Source of the DNA: Gemmatimonadetes bacterium T265
GTDB taxonomy: Bacteria; Gemmatimonadota; Gemmatimonadetes; Gemmatimonadales; Gemmatimonadaceae
Direction: 5' to 3'
Assembly (NCBI GenBank): GCA_019973575.1
Contig: BPUI01000001.1
Span: 1,810,342-1,874,341 of the forward strand
DNA length: 64,000 nucleotides
This document shows, piece by piece, positions 17,732 to 27,412 of this stretch. Both the position numbers and the translations under genes were made by a program. Numbering within the stretch: position 1 is the first letter of the stretch; each line of letters opens with the position of its first letter. The notes under the pieces were generated by a model. That model had not been told where the DNA came from and ran no database searches. It worked only from the letters and a program-made list of their open reading frames with translations.

Positions 17732-17952
17732 CCGAGTCCTTCCATTTCGTCGTCGGGCAGCGGCTCGAAGAACGCGTCGGTCACGCGCCCGAGATGCTTG
17801 TAGCGGCCGAACTCGCGCTTCGGCTTGTCTACCGGCACCAACCGCACGGCCGGCGTGTTCCGGCGCGCGATGACGATTTCCTCGCCGTTCACCGCGCGCT
17901 CGACGAGATCGCTCAGGCTGTTCTTCGCGTCGTACAGGTTGTACGTCGCCAT
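17728..17952 (-). CDS. Phd/YefM-type antitoxin
   Basis: 74 residues from ATG at 17952 with GGAGG (17959-17963) six bases upstream. MATYNLYDAKNSLSDLVERAVNGEEIVIARRNTPAVRLVP is the Phd/YefM fold: N-terminal DNA-binding dimer, with a C-terminal toxin-binding tail FGRYKHLGRVTDAFFEPLPDDEMEGLG. It should neutralise the PIN toxin and repress the operon together with it. Confidence 0.9.
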   Translation of the reverse strand: MATYNLYDAKNSLSDLVERAVNGEEIVIARRNTPAVRLVPVDKPKREFGRYKHLGRVTDAFFEPLPDDEMEGLG

Positions 17953-17960
17953 CGGGAACC

Positions 17961-17995
17961 TCCGGTGCTAATTGGCCTAGTATGTTAGCCAGATC
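17961..17995 (-). promoter_or_regulatory. Possible promoter/operator of the toxin-antitoxin pair
   Basis: This AT-richer patch just upstream of the antitoxin SD has an inverted pair GCTAA (17967-17971) and TTAGC (17985-17989) around TTGGCCTAGTATG. On the minus strand it reads GGCTAACATACTAGG, which could hold a -10 box. Autoregulation by the antitoxin is expected for the family; the site itself is a guess. Confidence 0.3.
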
Positions 17996-18088
17996 GAATG
18001 GCTGGTGCCACTCGGTCCCGCCACACACGTTATAGTCGGCCCCGCTCCCGGCAGGGCCGATTCTTTGCACCCTCCTACATCCGAACCC

Positions 18089-18772
18089 ATGCGCCTCTCC
18101 GCCTTCGCTTCCGTTCTCGCCCTCGCGCCCGCCCTCGCTGCCGCGCAGATGACCGCGCAGCCGGCCAAGGGCGCCAACGCCGACCCCGACCAGCAGGTCG
18201 CAGGCGGGCTCCGCATCCCCGGCTGGACCGCACACTTCGATCGCCCCGGCACCGCCCCGACCGCGGTCAAGTTCTTCCCCATGGGCCAGGGCTACCACGT
18301 GATCGCCGGCCCGGCCGCGATCTACTACGACTCGACGAAGACGGGCACGGGCGTGTACACGGCCCGCGCGAGCTTCACGCAGATGAAGGCCCCGATGCAC
18401 CCCGAGGCGTACGGCCTCTTCGTCGGCGGGCAGAACCTCGCGAGCGACGCGGCCGCCTACCTGTACTTCCTCGTCCGCGGCGACGGCAAGTACGCGATCA
18501 AGCAGCGCGCCGGCGCGAGCGACGTGCGCACGCTCGTCGACTGGACCGCCTCCCCCGCCGTCCACGCGGCCGACGCCTCGGGCAAGGCGACGAACGCGCT
18601 CCGCGTCCAGGTCGGCGCCGACTCGGTGCGCTTCTTCGCCAATAACCAGCCCGTGACGGCCCTCGCGACCGCCAAGACGGGCGCCCTCGCCGGGACCGCG
18701 GGGCTCCGCGTCAACCACAACCTTGACGTGCACGTCGACGGCTTCTCGGTCTACTCGGGCCCGGCTCGCTAA
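18089..18772 (+). CDS. Secreted beta-sandwich protein, unknown function
   Basis: 227 residues from ATG at 18089 with a clean signal peptide ([20 protein letters not shown]). The mature protein reads like a lectin/GH16-like jelly roll of the DUF1080 sort: [82 protein letters not shown] and [17 protein letters not shown]. No catalytic residues can be assigned. Carbohydrate binding in the periplasm is plausible. Alternative: an uncharacterised laminin-G-like domain protein. Confidence 0.65.
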   Translation: MRLSAFASVLALAPALAAAQMTAQPAKGANADPDQQVAGGLRIPGWTAHFDRPGTAPTAVKFFPMGQGYHVIAGPAAIYYDSTKTGTGVYTARASFTQMKAPMHPEAYGLFVGGQNLASDAAAYLYFLVRGDGKYAIKQRAGASDVRTLVDWTASPAVHAADASGKATNALRVQVGADSVRFFANNQPVTALATAKTGALAGTAGLRVNHNLDVHVDGFSVYSGPAR

Positions 18773-18813
18773 CGGCCTACGCCCGCCAATCAGCCCCTGA
18801 GCTCGCTCACCCC

Positions 18814-19815
<1,002 letters not shown>

Positions 19816-19836
19816 ACGCCCGCCGCGCAGGACTCG

Positions 19837-22035
19837 GTGACCGTCGTCCGACCGCCGGCCGCGGAGCGCACCGCGGGGCGCGTCGCGCCGCTGGACACGC
19901 CGGCGACGCGCGCACCACTCTCCGACGCGCAACGCGCGACCCTCGCGGCGGTCGTCGGTCGGGTGCTCGACGGCTCCCTCGCGCTCGCCCCCGCGCTCGA
20001 CGCCCCCGGTCTCGTCGAAGCCCGCCTCGCGCGCGCCCCCGCGCACCTGCGCCAGGACTTCGCCCGCGTGCTCGCCGTCTTCGGCGGCCGCGTGGCCGCG
20101 TTGGCCACACTCGGCGTCCCGACCCCGTTCGCCCGGCTCGACCTCGCCCGCCAGGACCGGATGTTGGCCCGCTGGGCGGGGTCGCGCATCCCGGTGCAAC
20201 GCACCGTCTTCCAGGCGCTCCGCCGTCTGACGCTCGCCGCCTGGTACGGCCACCCCGCCGTGCAGACCGCACTCGGCCATCGCGGTCCCTTTCACACCCG
20301 CGTGCCCGCCCTCTCGTGGGAGGGGCCTGCCGTGGGCGAGAGCTTGCCGAACGAACCCATCGCCCGGGTCGGCGCGCCGGAGCGCGTCGCGCCACCGGTG
20401 CGGAGTACCGCGCTTCCAGTCGCCGTCACCCCGCCGGCCCCCGCGCGCGCAGACGCGCCCGGCAGCGCGCCCTCGCCTGCCGCGTCGGCCGGACACGTCG
20501 TCCCCGGCCGAACGCTGCGGGGCGAGGTGCGGCGCACGGCCGACGTCGTGGTCGTCGGCAGCGGGGCCGGCGGCGCCGTGGTCGCGGCACGGCTGGCCGA
20601 AGCGGGGCACGAGGTCGTCGTGCTCGAGTCGGGCGCCCTGTGGACCGCGGCCGACTTCACGGAGCAGGACGCCCAGATGGGCGAGCGGCTCTACGCCGAC
20701 CAGGGGCTCCGAGCGACCGAGGATCTGGGCGTCGCGATTCTCCAGGGCGACACGGTCGGCGGCAGCACGACGGTCAACTGGATGGCCATGCTCCGCCCCG
20801 ACGCGCACGTGCGCGAGGAGTGGACGCGCCGCTTCGGGCTCGACGTCATCGCGAACGGCGCGTTCGACGCGGCCCTCGACCGTGTCTGGGCCGACGTCCA
20901 CGCCCGGCGCATGCCGGACGACGCTCACTCCGCGAACAACCGTTTACTGCTCGACGGCGCGGCCGCGCTGGGCTGGCGCGTGCGCGCGCTCGACCTGAAC
21001 GCGCGCGGCTGCGTGCGCGCGGGGTTCTGCGGTCAGGGATGCCGGTACGACGCGAAGCAGGGCACCCTCGTGACCTATGTGCCGCGCGCACTCGCAGCCG
21101 GCGCGACGGTCTACGCCGACGCTCAGGTGCAGCGCGTCGCGATCCTCGGTCCAAATCACCCGCGCGGTGTGAAACGGGTCACGGCGACCGTACAGGACCA
21201 GGACACGAGGGCGCCACGTGCGACCCTCACTGTCGATGCCCCGCTCGTCGTCCTCGCCGCGGGCGCGATCGGGACCCCGGCACTGCTCCAGCGCTCCGGG
21301 CTCGGTGGTGGGGCGGTCGGGCGCTACCTCCGCCTCCACCCGACGACGGCCGTGACCGGCGCGTACGCCCGCGAAGTGAACGCGGGCTCGGGTGTGCCGA
21401 TGTCGGCGATCTGCGACGAGTTCACCGGCGCGGGAACGGACGGCTACGGCTTCTGGCTCCAAACCCCGCCCGCGCACCCGCTCCTCGCCGCGATCGCGAC
21501 GCCCGGGACGGGGCGCGCACACGCCGAGTTGGCGCGCGACTACCTGCGCACGGGTTCGATCATCGCGCTGGTCCGCGACGGAGCCGACCGCGAGCGCTCG
21601 AACGGAAGCGTGACCGTCGACCGCGGCGGGCGCACACGGGTGCGCTACCGACTCGGCCCGGCCGACGCGCGGCACCTGCGCGAGGGCATGGCGGCCGCCG
21701 CGCGCGTGCACCTCGCCGCCGGGGCGCGGGAGGCGCGTACGCTCCACACGCGCCCGGTCGTGGTCCGGGGCGAACGGGACGTGGCAGAGATCCTCCGCCG
21801 CTCCACGGCGCCGAACGACGTCACGGTGTTCTCGGCGCACGTGAACGGGACCTGCCGCCTGGGGCGCGACCTGCGGACGAGCGGCGCGGCGAGCGAGGCC
21901 GACCGCTTCGGCGAGCGGTTCGGGGCGAAGGGCGTCTACGTCGCCGACGGGTCGTTACTGCCCACAGGGGTCGGTGTGAACCCGCAGGCGACGATCATGG
22001 CCTTCGGACACTTGGTGGCCGACGCGATCGCCTGA
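19837..22035 (+). CDS. GMC-family FAD oxidoreductase with N-terminal helical domain
   Basis: 732 residues from GTG at 19837 (CAGGA upstream). Residues 1-220 form a helical domain like the gluconate-dehydrogenase subunit-3 or long-chain alcohol oxidase N-terminus, ending in a Pro/Ala linker. The FAD motif VVVVGSGAGGAVVAARLAEAG is near 235-260; then GGSTTVNWMAMLR, a Cys-rich CVRAGFCGQGC, VLAAGAIGTPALLQRSGLG, the HVNGTCRLG active-site segment and GVYVADGSLLPTGVGVNPQATIM. It should oxidise an alcohol, perhaps a long-chain or sterol-like one. It contains two TTA codons outside any GTTAGGC word and no such word, unlike most neighbours. Confidence 0.88.
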   Translation: MTVVRPPAAERTAGRVAPLDTPATRAPLSDAQRATLAAVVGRVLDGSLALAPALDAPGLVEARLARAPAHLRQDFARVLAVFGGRVAALATLGVPTPFARLDLARQDRMLARWAGSRIPVQRTVFQALRRLTLAAWYGHPAVQTALGHRGPFHTRVPALSWEGPAVGESLPNEPIARVGAPERVAPPVRSTALPVAVTPPAPARADAPGSAPSPAASAGHVVPGRTLRGEVRRTADVVVVGSGAGGAVVAARLAEAGHEVVVLESGALWTAADFTEQDAQMGERLYADQGLRATEDLGVAILQGDTVGGSTTVNWMAMLRPDAHVREEWTRRFGLDVIANGAFDAALDRVWADVHARRMPDDAHSANNRLLLDGAAALGWRVRALDLNARGCVRAGFCGQGCRYDAKQGTLVTYVPRALAAGATVYADAQVQRVAILGPNHPRGVKRVTATVQDQDTRAPRATLTVDAPLVVLAAGAIGTPALLQRSGLGGGAVGRYLRLHPTTAVTGAYAREVNAGSGVPMSAICDEFTGAGTDGYGFWLQTPPAHPLLAAIATPGTGRAHAELARDYLRTGSIIALVRDGADRERSNGSVTVDRGGRTRVRYRLGPADARHLREGMAAAARVHLAAGAREARTLHTRPVVVRGERDVAEILRRSTAPNDVTVFSAHVNGTCRLGRDLRTSGAASEADRFGERFGAKGVYVADGSLLPTGVGVNPQATIMAFGHLVADAIA

Positions 22036-22052
22036 TTCGGTTGCCGACTGCG

Positions 22053-22406
22053 TTAGTCCGCGTACTCCATCTGCCCCTTCGCGTCGCGGAGCATCACGCA
22101 CGCCGCCGCCTCCGCCGTGTGAAAGAGGAGCGACCCCGCCGCGGGCGCCCCCAGCACGAGCGTGAACGTCGTCCCCTTTTGGGTGACGTCCGAGACCGCC
22201 GCCCCGATCGCCCGGTCGGCTCCCGTGGGCGCCGTCCCGTCGGTGCGCACCGCGAGCGTCGACCCGTCCCCGAACCGCACGTGCCACGTCGCCGCGGGGC
22301 TAGGCGCGAACCGGCTCGCCGGCGCGGGGGCCGCGGGCGACGGCGGCTCGACCGCGGCGACGACGCGGCCGGCGAGCAGGGGGGTGAGTTTCTGGTTGTG
22401 GGCCAT
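22053..22406 (-). CDS. Small protein of unknown function
   Basis: 117 residues from ATG at 22406 (MAHNQKLTPLLAGRVVAAVEP). A beta-rich core follows: ATWHVRFGDGSTLAVRTDG, TFTLVLGAPAAGSLLFHT and AAACVMLRDAKGQMEYAD. No signal peptide or membrane segment. I do not recognise the family. It is convergent with the GMC gene (17-base gap) and downstream of the HNH gene on the same strand. Confidence 0.6.
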   Translation of the reverse strand: MAHNQKLTPLLAGRVVAAVEPPSPAAPAPASRFAPSPAATWHVRFGDGSTLAVRTDGTAPTGADRAIGAAVSDVTQKGTTFTLVLGAPAAGSLLFHTAEAAACVMLRDAKGQMEYAD

Positions 22407-22439
22407 GTGACGGTCGGGGCGACGGTCCGGGCGCATCGG

Positions 22440-23087
22440 TCAGTTCGCCCCGGGCGGCGCGCCGATCCGCTTGCGGTACGACACCACCCAGTTGCCGGCG
22501 ATCTCCTCCTGCGCCGTCGCGAGGTCGAGTTGGCCGGCGCACACGAGGCGGTGCAGCTCGTTCTCCAGCCGGTCCTTGACGCGCGCGTTCCAGGGCTGCG
22601 TGCGGAACGACTGCGGCCAGAGGTTCCGGATCGAGTTCGACCCGCCGAGTTGGAGCGAGATGAGGTGGTCGACCTCGTACTCGCCCGGCTCGCGCGACGC
22701 GATGCCGTACTCGTCGTACGCCTGCCGCTTCACCGACGACGGCACGTTGCGCACGCGCTTCGAGTAGCCGGGCACGCAAATGTCTTGCGCCGTCACGTCG
22801 AGCGTCGCGCCGGGCGTCATGGTCGTGTCGGGGAGGATCGGTGGCCGGGCGGCACGCAGCGCGGCCGGGTCGTCGCTCGCCGGGGGTGCGGGCGCTGGTC
22901 TGCCGCCGCCGGGTCGCCCGCGCGAAGGGTCGTTTCGTGGCGGTCCGTTGCGCGGCGGCCCGTTCTCCGCGCTCGTCGACGTCTGGTGCGACGGGCGGAG
23001 TAGCGCGATCGCGAGCAGGAGCAGGGTGACCACGCCCAACACGACGAGTATCCCGCCACTGCCGGCCCCTCGACGACCCTGCCGCAT
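22440..23087 (-). CDS. Membrane-anchored HNH-type nuclease-like protein
   Basis: 215 residues from ATG at 23087. An N-terminal transmembrane helix (ILVVLGVVTLLLLAIALL, residues 13-30) is followed by a Pro/Arg/Gly linker (about 40-80) and a C-terminal domain with YEVDHLISLQLGGSNSIRNLWPQ, an HNH-like core (DH, later N and W-P). KNRLE-type helix KDRLENELHRLVC follows. HNH domains cut nucleic acids with one metal; here the domain would sit outside the cytoplasm. Role unknown: nutrient DNA use or defence are both possible. Confidence 0.75.
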   Translation of the reverse strand: MRQGRRGAGSGGILVVLGVVTLLLLAIALLRPSHQTSTSAENGPPRNGPPRNDPSRGRPGGGRPAPAPPASDDPAALRAARPPILPDTTMTPGATLDVTAQDICVPGYSKRVRNVPSSVKRQAYDEYGIASREPGEYEVDHLISLQLGGSNSIRNLWPQSFRTQPWNARVKDRLENELHRLVCAGQLDLATAQEEIAGNWVVSYRKRIGAPPGAN

Positions 23088-23165
23088 GCGACGCCCCGCG
23101 CTGAAGTTGGAAGTCGGACGACCGACGGGGAAGCTACCGCGGTGCCGCCGAGCTCGGCGAGAGAC

Positions 23166-23525
23166 CTAGCGCACGACGTACGTGAGGCGGCGGCGGTTCG
23201 GGTGCGCGGAGCAGTAGCCGCCGTAGACGCCCGGCGTGGCGATCGTGAAGTCGCGTGCCTCGCCCGCGTCGGCGGAAAAGATGCCGAGCGTCGTGCGGGC
23301 CGTGTCGTGGTTCACGACGCGCACGGTCGTCTCCCGGCCGCGCACCTGGAGGTAGAGCGTGTCGGGGAGCGGCCGGCGGCGGCCGAGTCGGTCGACGACC
23401 GCGCCCACACCGCCGCGCGCGACTTCCAACTCGAGGTCCGGGTGTGGCCACGTCCACCACGCGGCGAGCGCCGTCGCGGCGAGCACCCCACCGAGGGCGA
23501 GGGCGCGGCGGATCCCGTCCGTCAT
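23166..23525 (-). CDS. Cupredoxin-like exported protein
   Basis: 119 residues from ATG at 23525, overlapping the SCO1 stop in ATGA, so coupled to it. N-terminal membrane helix (LALGGVLAATALAAWWTW), then a beta-sandwich: TLYLQVRGRETTVRVVNHD, RTTLGIFSADAGEARDFTIATPGVYGGYCSAHPNRRRLTYVV. The G-x-Y-x-G-Y-C-S-x-H pattern recalls the copper-site loop of cytochrome oxidase subunit II or plastocyanin-like folds, with Cys and His present but the second Cys of CuA absent. A copper carrier partnered with SCO1 is the inference. Confidence 0.6.
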   Translation of the reverse strand: MTDGIRRALALGGVLAATALAAWWTWPHPDLELEVARGGVGAVVDRLGRRRPLPDTLYLQVRGRETTVRVVNHDTARTTLGIFSADAGEARDFTIATPGVYGGYCSAHPNRRRLTYVVR

Positions 23526-24205
23526 CCGCCGCCGAGCACCTGGCGCAGGTCCGCGGCGACGTCGGCCGCGGGCACGCCGAGCGGGTAGATCGTGCGGAGG
23601 CGGCCGTCGGGGCCGACGAGAAAGACCTGCGCGGGGTGCGAGACCGCGTAGTCCGTCGCGGGCGCGCCCGCCGGGGCCGGGTCGCGGTACGACGACACGT
23701 GCCACGCGCCCTGCACCGCGTCGACCGCCGCGCGCGAGCCGACGAGGCCCACGAACCCCGGGTCGAACTGCGCCACGTAGCGCGCGACCGTCGCCGCCGA
23801 ATCGCGTTCCGGGTCGACGGTGACGAAGACGAAGCGCACGCGCGCCGTGTCGGCCGCGTCGCGCGCGACGAGGGCGCGCTTGACCCGGGTCCAGTCGGCG
23901 AGCGTCGTCGGGCAGACGTCGGGGCAGTGCGTGTAGCCAAAGAAGACGAGCGCGGCCCGCCCCGCGCCCGCGCCGTCGCGCGCGAGGTCGAAGGTGTCGG
24001 GCGCGCCCGCCGCCCTCGCGCGCGGCAGCCGGAGCGGCGGCGCAGGCTCGGCGGTGGTGTACGCGGCGCCGTGCAGCGCGGGCGCGGCGCCGACCGCGGC
24101 GCGGACGCGCTCGCAGGCGCCGGTGCTTAGCGCGACCGCGGCGGCGAGCGCGGGGCCCGGCGCGGTCTGCCGGGCACGTGAGGCGGAAACGTCGGGGAGC
24201 GGCAT
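23522..24205 (-). CDS. SCO1/SenC family copper chaperone
   Basis: 227 residues from ATG at 24205. Signal-like N-terminus with a possible lipobox LSTGAC, then the thioredoxin-fold SCO domain: LVFFGYTHCPDVCPTTLADW (CxxxC copper site), VRFVFVTVDPERDSAATVARYVAQFD, and YAVSHPAQVFLVGPDGRL with the conserved His. SCO proteins deliver copper to the CuA site of cytochrome c oxidase or act in periplasmic redox. No oxidase subunits are in the window; the next gene is a small cupredoxin-like protein coupled by ATGA overlap. Confidence 0.9.
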   Translation of the reverse strand: MPLPDVSASRARQTAPGPALAAAVALSTGACERVRAAVGAAPALHGAAYTTAEPAPPLRLPRARAAGAPDTFDLARDGAGAGRAALVFFGYTHCPDVCPTTLADWTRVKRALVARDAADTARVRFVFVTVDPERDSAATVARYVAQFDPGFVGLVGSRAAVDAVQGAWHVSSYRDPAPAGAPATDYAVSHPAQVFLVGPDGRLRTIYPLGVPAADVAADLRQVLGGG

Positions 24206-24251
24206 CCCCCGAAAGATGTCAGGTTCCGGCGTCCGCCGTGGCGGCGCGCGG

Positions 24252-25283
24252 TTACGCCGCGCGCGGCGCGAAGTGGAGCGGGGCGACGCGGACCAGTGTG
24301 AGCACCGCCCCGGCCACGAGCACCGCGGCCGCGAGCCAGCCGAGCGCGTCGAGCACCGGCGTGCGGCGGATCGGCGTGCCCGCGCGCGGGATCGTTAGGA
24401 ATCCGATCAGCGCGCCGGCCGCCGTCCCGCCCGCGTGCCCGGCGTTGTCGATCAGCGCGAAGCCGATCACGCCGAGCGCCGCGGTGAGCCCGAGCGTCGA
24501 GAGCATGCCGCGGCGGAGGAACGGCGGGAAGTCGTCCGGCCGGCGGAAGCCGAGGACGAGCAGGTAGCCCACGAGCCCGAGAATCGCGCCCGACGCGCCG
24601 ATCGTCGTCTGGTTGGGCAGGAGCACGAGGCTCGCGCAGTTCCCGGCGAGGCCGGCCGCGAGGTACACGAGCGGCAGCCGCGCGCGCGGCGCGTACGCCT
24701 CGACGAGTGGTGCCAGTGCGCGCAGCGCGCCGAAGTTGAACCAGAAGTGGAGCAGCCCGCCGTGGAGGTACGTCGCGGTGAGCAGGCGCCACCACTCGCC
24801 GGCGCGCGCCGCGGGCTTGACGAGCCCCGCCGCCTCGATCGACGCGTCGAGCACGCCGAGCTGCGCGGCGGAGGCGACGGCCACGCAGGCGAGCAGGCCG
24901 TACGTTAGGCGCGGCGGCCGTGCGGCGAGCAGGGCGTTGTGGCGGGCGGCGGCCGCCGCCTGCGCGCGGGCCGCGACCGCCTGCGCCGCCGCGGCTTCCG
25001 CGCGCGCTGCCGGGTCGGCCGGGACGACGGGCGCGCGCCGGAGCTTCCACCAGCCGGTGACCGCGTCCGCGGTCCAGAGCAGCACGATCCCGACGCCGAG
25101 GAACGCGAACGAGCGCACGTTCCCGCCCGTGAGCGCGACCCACAGGGCGACGGCGGCGACCGCGGCGGCCGTCCAGCGCACGACGCGGCGCCGCGCGGCC
25201 GCGAGTTGCCCCGCGCGGCCCGCGGTCGGGTCCGTCGCGGCCGGGTCCGTCGCGGCCGGATCCGTCGTGGCGGGGAGCGTCAC
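24252..25283 (-). CDS. Rhomboid family intramembrane serine protease
   Basis: 343 residues from GTG at 25283, overlapping the upstream gene's stop in GTGA. Two N-terminal helices and an Ala-rich coiled linker (AEAAAAQAVAARAQAAAAARH) precede the rhomboid core: WWRLLTATYLHGGLLHFWFNFGAL, NQTTIGASGAILGLVGYLLVL with catalytic Ser, and IDNAGHAGGTAAGALIGFL with catalytic His. It should cleave membrane proteins within the bilayer. Coupling to a methyltransferase-acyltransferase fusion is odd and may only reflect compact gene packing. Confidence 0.9.
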   Translation of the reverse strand: MTLPATTDPAATDPAATDPTAGRAGQLAAARRRVVRWTAAAVAAVALWVALTGGNVRSFAFLGVGIVLLWTADAVTGWWKLRRAPVVPADPAARAEAAAAQAVAARAQAAAAARHNALLAARPPRLTYGLLACVAVASAAQLGVLDASIEAAGLVKPAARAGEWWRLLTATYLHGGLLHFWFNFGALRALAPLVEAYAPRARLPLVYLAAGLAGNCASLVLLPNQTTIGASGAILGLVGYLLVLGFRRPDDFPPFLRRGMLSTLGLTAALGVIGFALIDNAGHAGGTAAGALIGFLTIPRAGTPIRRTPVLDALGWLAAAVLVAGAVLTLVRVAPLHFAPRAA

Positions 25284-27337
25284 GCGCCCGCCGGGCCGAC
25301 CGTCACGCGCCACGTCGTCTGGTCTTCCACGCCCCACAGGTACTTGTAGCGCTCCCCGCCGCGCAGGAAGTCGAGCGTGCGGCACCCTTCGGCGATCGCC
25401 GCCTCGACCGTCGCGCGGACGATCGCCACGCCCGGGCTGTAGTACTCGAACGCGGGGTCGAGTCCGCTCAGGTAGCAGTACGCCCGCGCGTGGTGCACGA
25501 GCCCGTAGAGCACCGCGGCGGGGCCGCCGTCGATGCGCAGCACCCGGAGCCGCAGCCAGCCGCGCGCGAGGAACCCGGCCGCGGCCTCGGCGTGGAAGTC
25601 GACGAGCCGCTCGTCGGCGAGCACCCCCGCCTCGCCGCGCGAGCGCCAGCGCGCCTCGTGCAGCGCGAACAGCGCGTCGAGCGCCGCGGGAAGCGTGCGC
25701 GCGTCGGCGGTTAGCAGCTCCACCTGCCGCGCCCGGCCGAGCCGGTTGGCGCCGAGGTTGAGCTTGCGGCGGAAGGTCCCGCCTAACGTCGCGGCGAACG
25801 CCTCCCACCCGCCCTCCCACGCCCCCGGCAGCGGGCGCGCGGGGGCGACGCTCTGCACGGCGCGCGCGGCGGCCAGCCCCGCGGGCCAGTCGGCCTCGAG
25901 CAGCGCGCCGGCGAGCGGCGACTCGTCGCGCAGCTCGTCGAACGCGGCCGCGTCCCAGCACCCCCCGCGCGCCTCGGCGGCCAGGTGGCGCACGGCGGCG
26001 CGGAGCGCGCCCTGGCCCGCGGCCGGGTCGGCGAGCGCGTCGCCGTAGTCCGTCACCCCCGCGCCTAACAGCGCGAACGTGCGCGTCCCGCCGCGCGCGG
26101 CGTCCGCGAACGTAAACCCGGGGAGGAGCGCGGCGAGCGCGCCCGTGGCCGCGTCGCGCACGGCCACGGCGCGCAGCTCCCCACCGCCCAGATGTCGCCA
26201 CCAGGCGAGCAGCCACTCCGGGCTCTGGAACGGCGTCGCCCACGGACACCGCTCGTGCAGCGCGCGCCACTCGGCGCCGAGCCGGGCGAGCGCGTCGGCG
26301 GAGGTCACCGTGTCGGCGGCGAACGCGGCCGAGCGCGGCGCCGCCCGCCGCTCGGTGCGCCGGCGCAGGTGGAAGACCGCGCCGTCCCAGTGCGCGAACG
26401 GCTGCGCGCCCGCGACCAGGAGGTCGAGCCCGTGCCGCGCGGCGAGCGCCGCCGCGTCGCGCCGGTCCGCGGCCAGGTCGCTCCGGTACGAGAAGTTGAC
26501 GATCACGACGTCCCCCCCCGGCCGGACGACGCGCGCCATCTCGGCCACCGTCGCGTCGGCGAGCGCGGGGCCGCCGGCGAACACGTAGGGAAACGCGTCG
26601 ACCGCGAGCACGAGGTCGAACGCCGCGTCGCGGAACATCGCGAGGTCGCGGCCGCCCGTGCGCACGAACGCCGCCGCCGCGCGCGCCGCGGCCGGGAGCG
26701 CCGCCGCCCGCCGGTGCGCCGCGGCGAGCATCCCCGGCGAGACGTCGACGCCGAGGGCGAGCGCGACGCGCCCGGCGAGCGCCTGCTCGAAGCGCCCGAT
26801 CCCGCACCCGATCTCGAGCAGCGCGCCCCCCGCGCGCACGAGCCCCTCGGCGTCGAGCCACGCGACCACCTCGCGCGTCGCGCGCGCGAGCAACCCCGGG
26901 TCGCCTAACGAGTAGAGCGCGACGCTCGCCTCCTCGCTCGCCGCGACCGCGTCGTCGAACAGCCGCCGTACCGCGTCGGGGTCCCCCGCCGTCGGCCCGC
27001 GCGCCATCGCCGCCACCCGCGCCGCCCCCTCGGTGAGCGCGGGCATGAGCCCCGCGAGCGCGTCGAGCCGTGCGCCCTGCTCCGCGTCCACCGCGTCCAC
27101 CGCGTCCACCGCGTCCACCGCGTCCACCGCGCCGGCCCGCCGCGCGCGCCCGACGGCCGCCGCCGCGCCCGCCGCGCCCTCGTCGCCGAGCATGAGCAGC
27201 GAGACCGCGACCGGGGGCGGGATCTCGCCCCGCAGGCAGCGCGCGACGACGTCGTCGGCCGCTTGGGCGGCCGTCGCCTGGGCGGCCGTTGCGGCGTGGT
27301 CGGGGGACGGCGGCGGGGGCACGGCGGCGGGCGGCAT
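25280..27337 (-). CDS. Fusion of SAM methyltransferase and FemAB/GNAT-like acyltransferase
   Basis: 685 residues from ATG at 27337. Residues about 75-85 carry five VDA repeats (DNA repeat at 27084-27128). A class I methyltransferase follows (LLEIGCGIGRFEQALAGRVALALGVDVSPGML near 165-200; VVRPGGDVVIVNFSY near 275). The C-terminal half, from about 340, is a double-GNAT acetyltransferase of the cellulose-biosynthesis/BioF2 type: FQSPEWLLAWWRHLGGG, TFRRKLNLGANRL, LFALHEARWRSRGEAG, AYCYLSGLDPAFEYYSPGVAIVRATVEAAI and LDFLRGGERYKYLWG. Such proteins occur in exopolysaccharide or lipid modification loci. This gene is translationally coupled to a rhomboid protease. Substrate unknown. Confidence 0.82.
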   Translation of the reverse strand: MPPAAVPPPPSPDHAATAAQATAAQAADDVVARCLRGEIPPPVAVSLLMLGDEGAAGAAAAVGRARRAGAVDAVDAVDAVDAVDAEQGARLDALAGLMPALTEGAARVAAMARGPTAGDPDAVRRLFDDAVAASEEASVALYSLGDPGLLARATREVVAWLDAEGLVRAGGALLEIGCGIGRFEQALAGRVALALGVDVSPGMLAAAHRRAAALPAAARAAAAFVRTGGRDLAMFRDAAFDLVLAVDAFPYVFAGGPALADATVAEMARVVRPGGDVVIVNFSYRSDLAADRRDAAALAARHGLDLLVAGAQPFAHWDGAVFHLRRRTERRAAPRSAAFAADTVTSADALARLGAEWRALHERCPWATPFQSPEWLLAWWRHLGGGELRAVAVRDAATGALAALLPGFTFADAARGGTRTFALLGAGVTDYGDALADPAAGQGALRAAVRHLAAEARGGCWDAAAFDELRDESPLAGALLEADWPAGLAAARAVQSVAPARPLPGAWEGGWEAFAATLGGTFRRKLNLGANRLGRARQVELLTADARTLPAALDALFALHEARWRSRGEAGVLADERLVDFHAEAAAGFLARGWLRLRVLRIDGGPAAVLYGLVHHARAYCYLSGLDPAFEYYSPGVAIVRATVEAAIAEGCRTLDFLRGGERYKYLWGVEDQTTWRVTVGPAGA
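27084..27128. repeat. Five perfect 9-bp tandem repeats (GCGTCCACC)
   Basis: Five head-to-tail identical 9-base units lie inside the methyltransferase-acyltransferase gene and encode a VDA tripeptide run in its N-terminal region. The unit length keeps the reading frame, so copy number could vary without breaking the gene. Confidence 0.85.
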
Positions 27338-27412
27338 GGGCGGGAAGATGACAGGGTGGGGGCATCGGGGGCAGGCGGGGTGGAGAAGGGTGACGGGTCC
27401 CGCGGATTCCGA

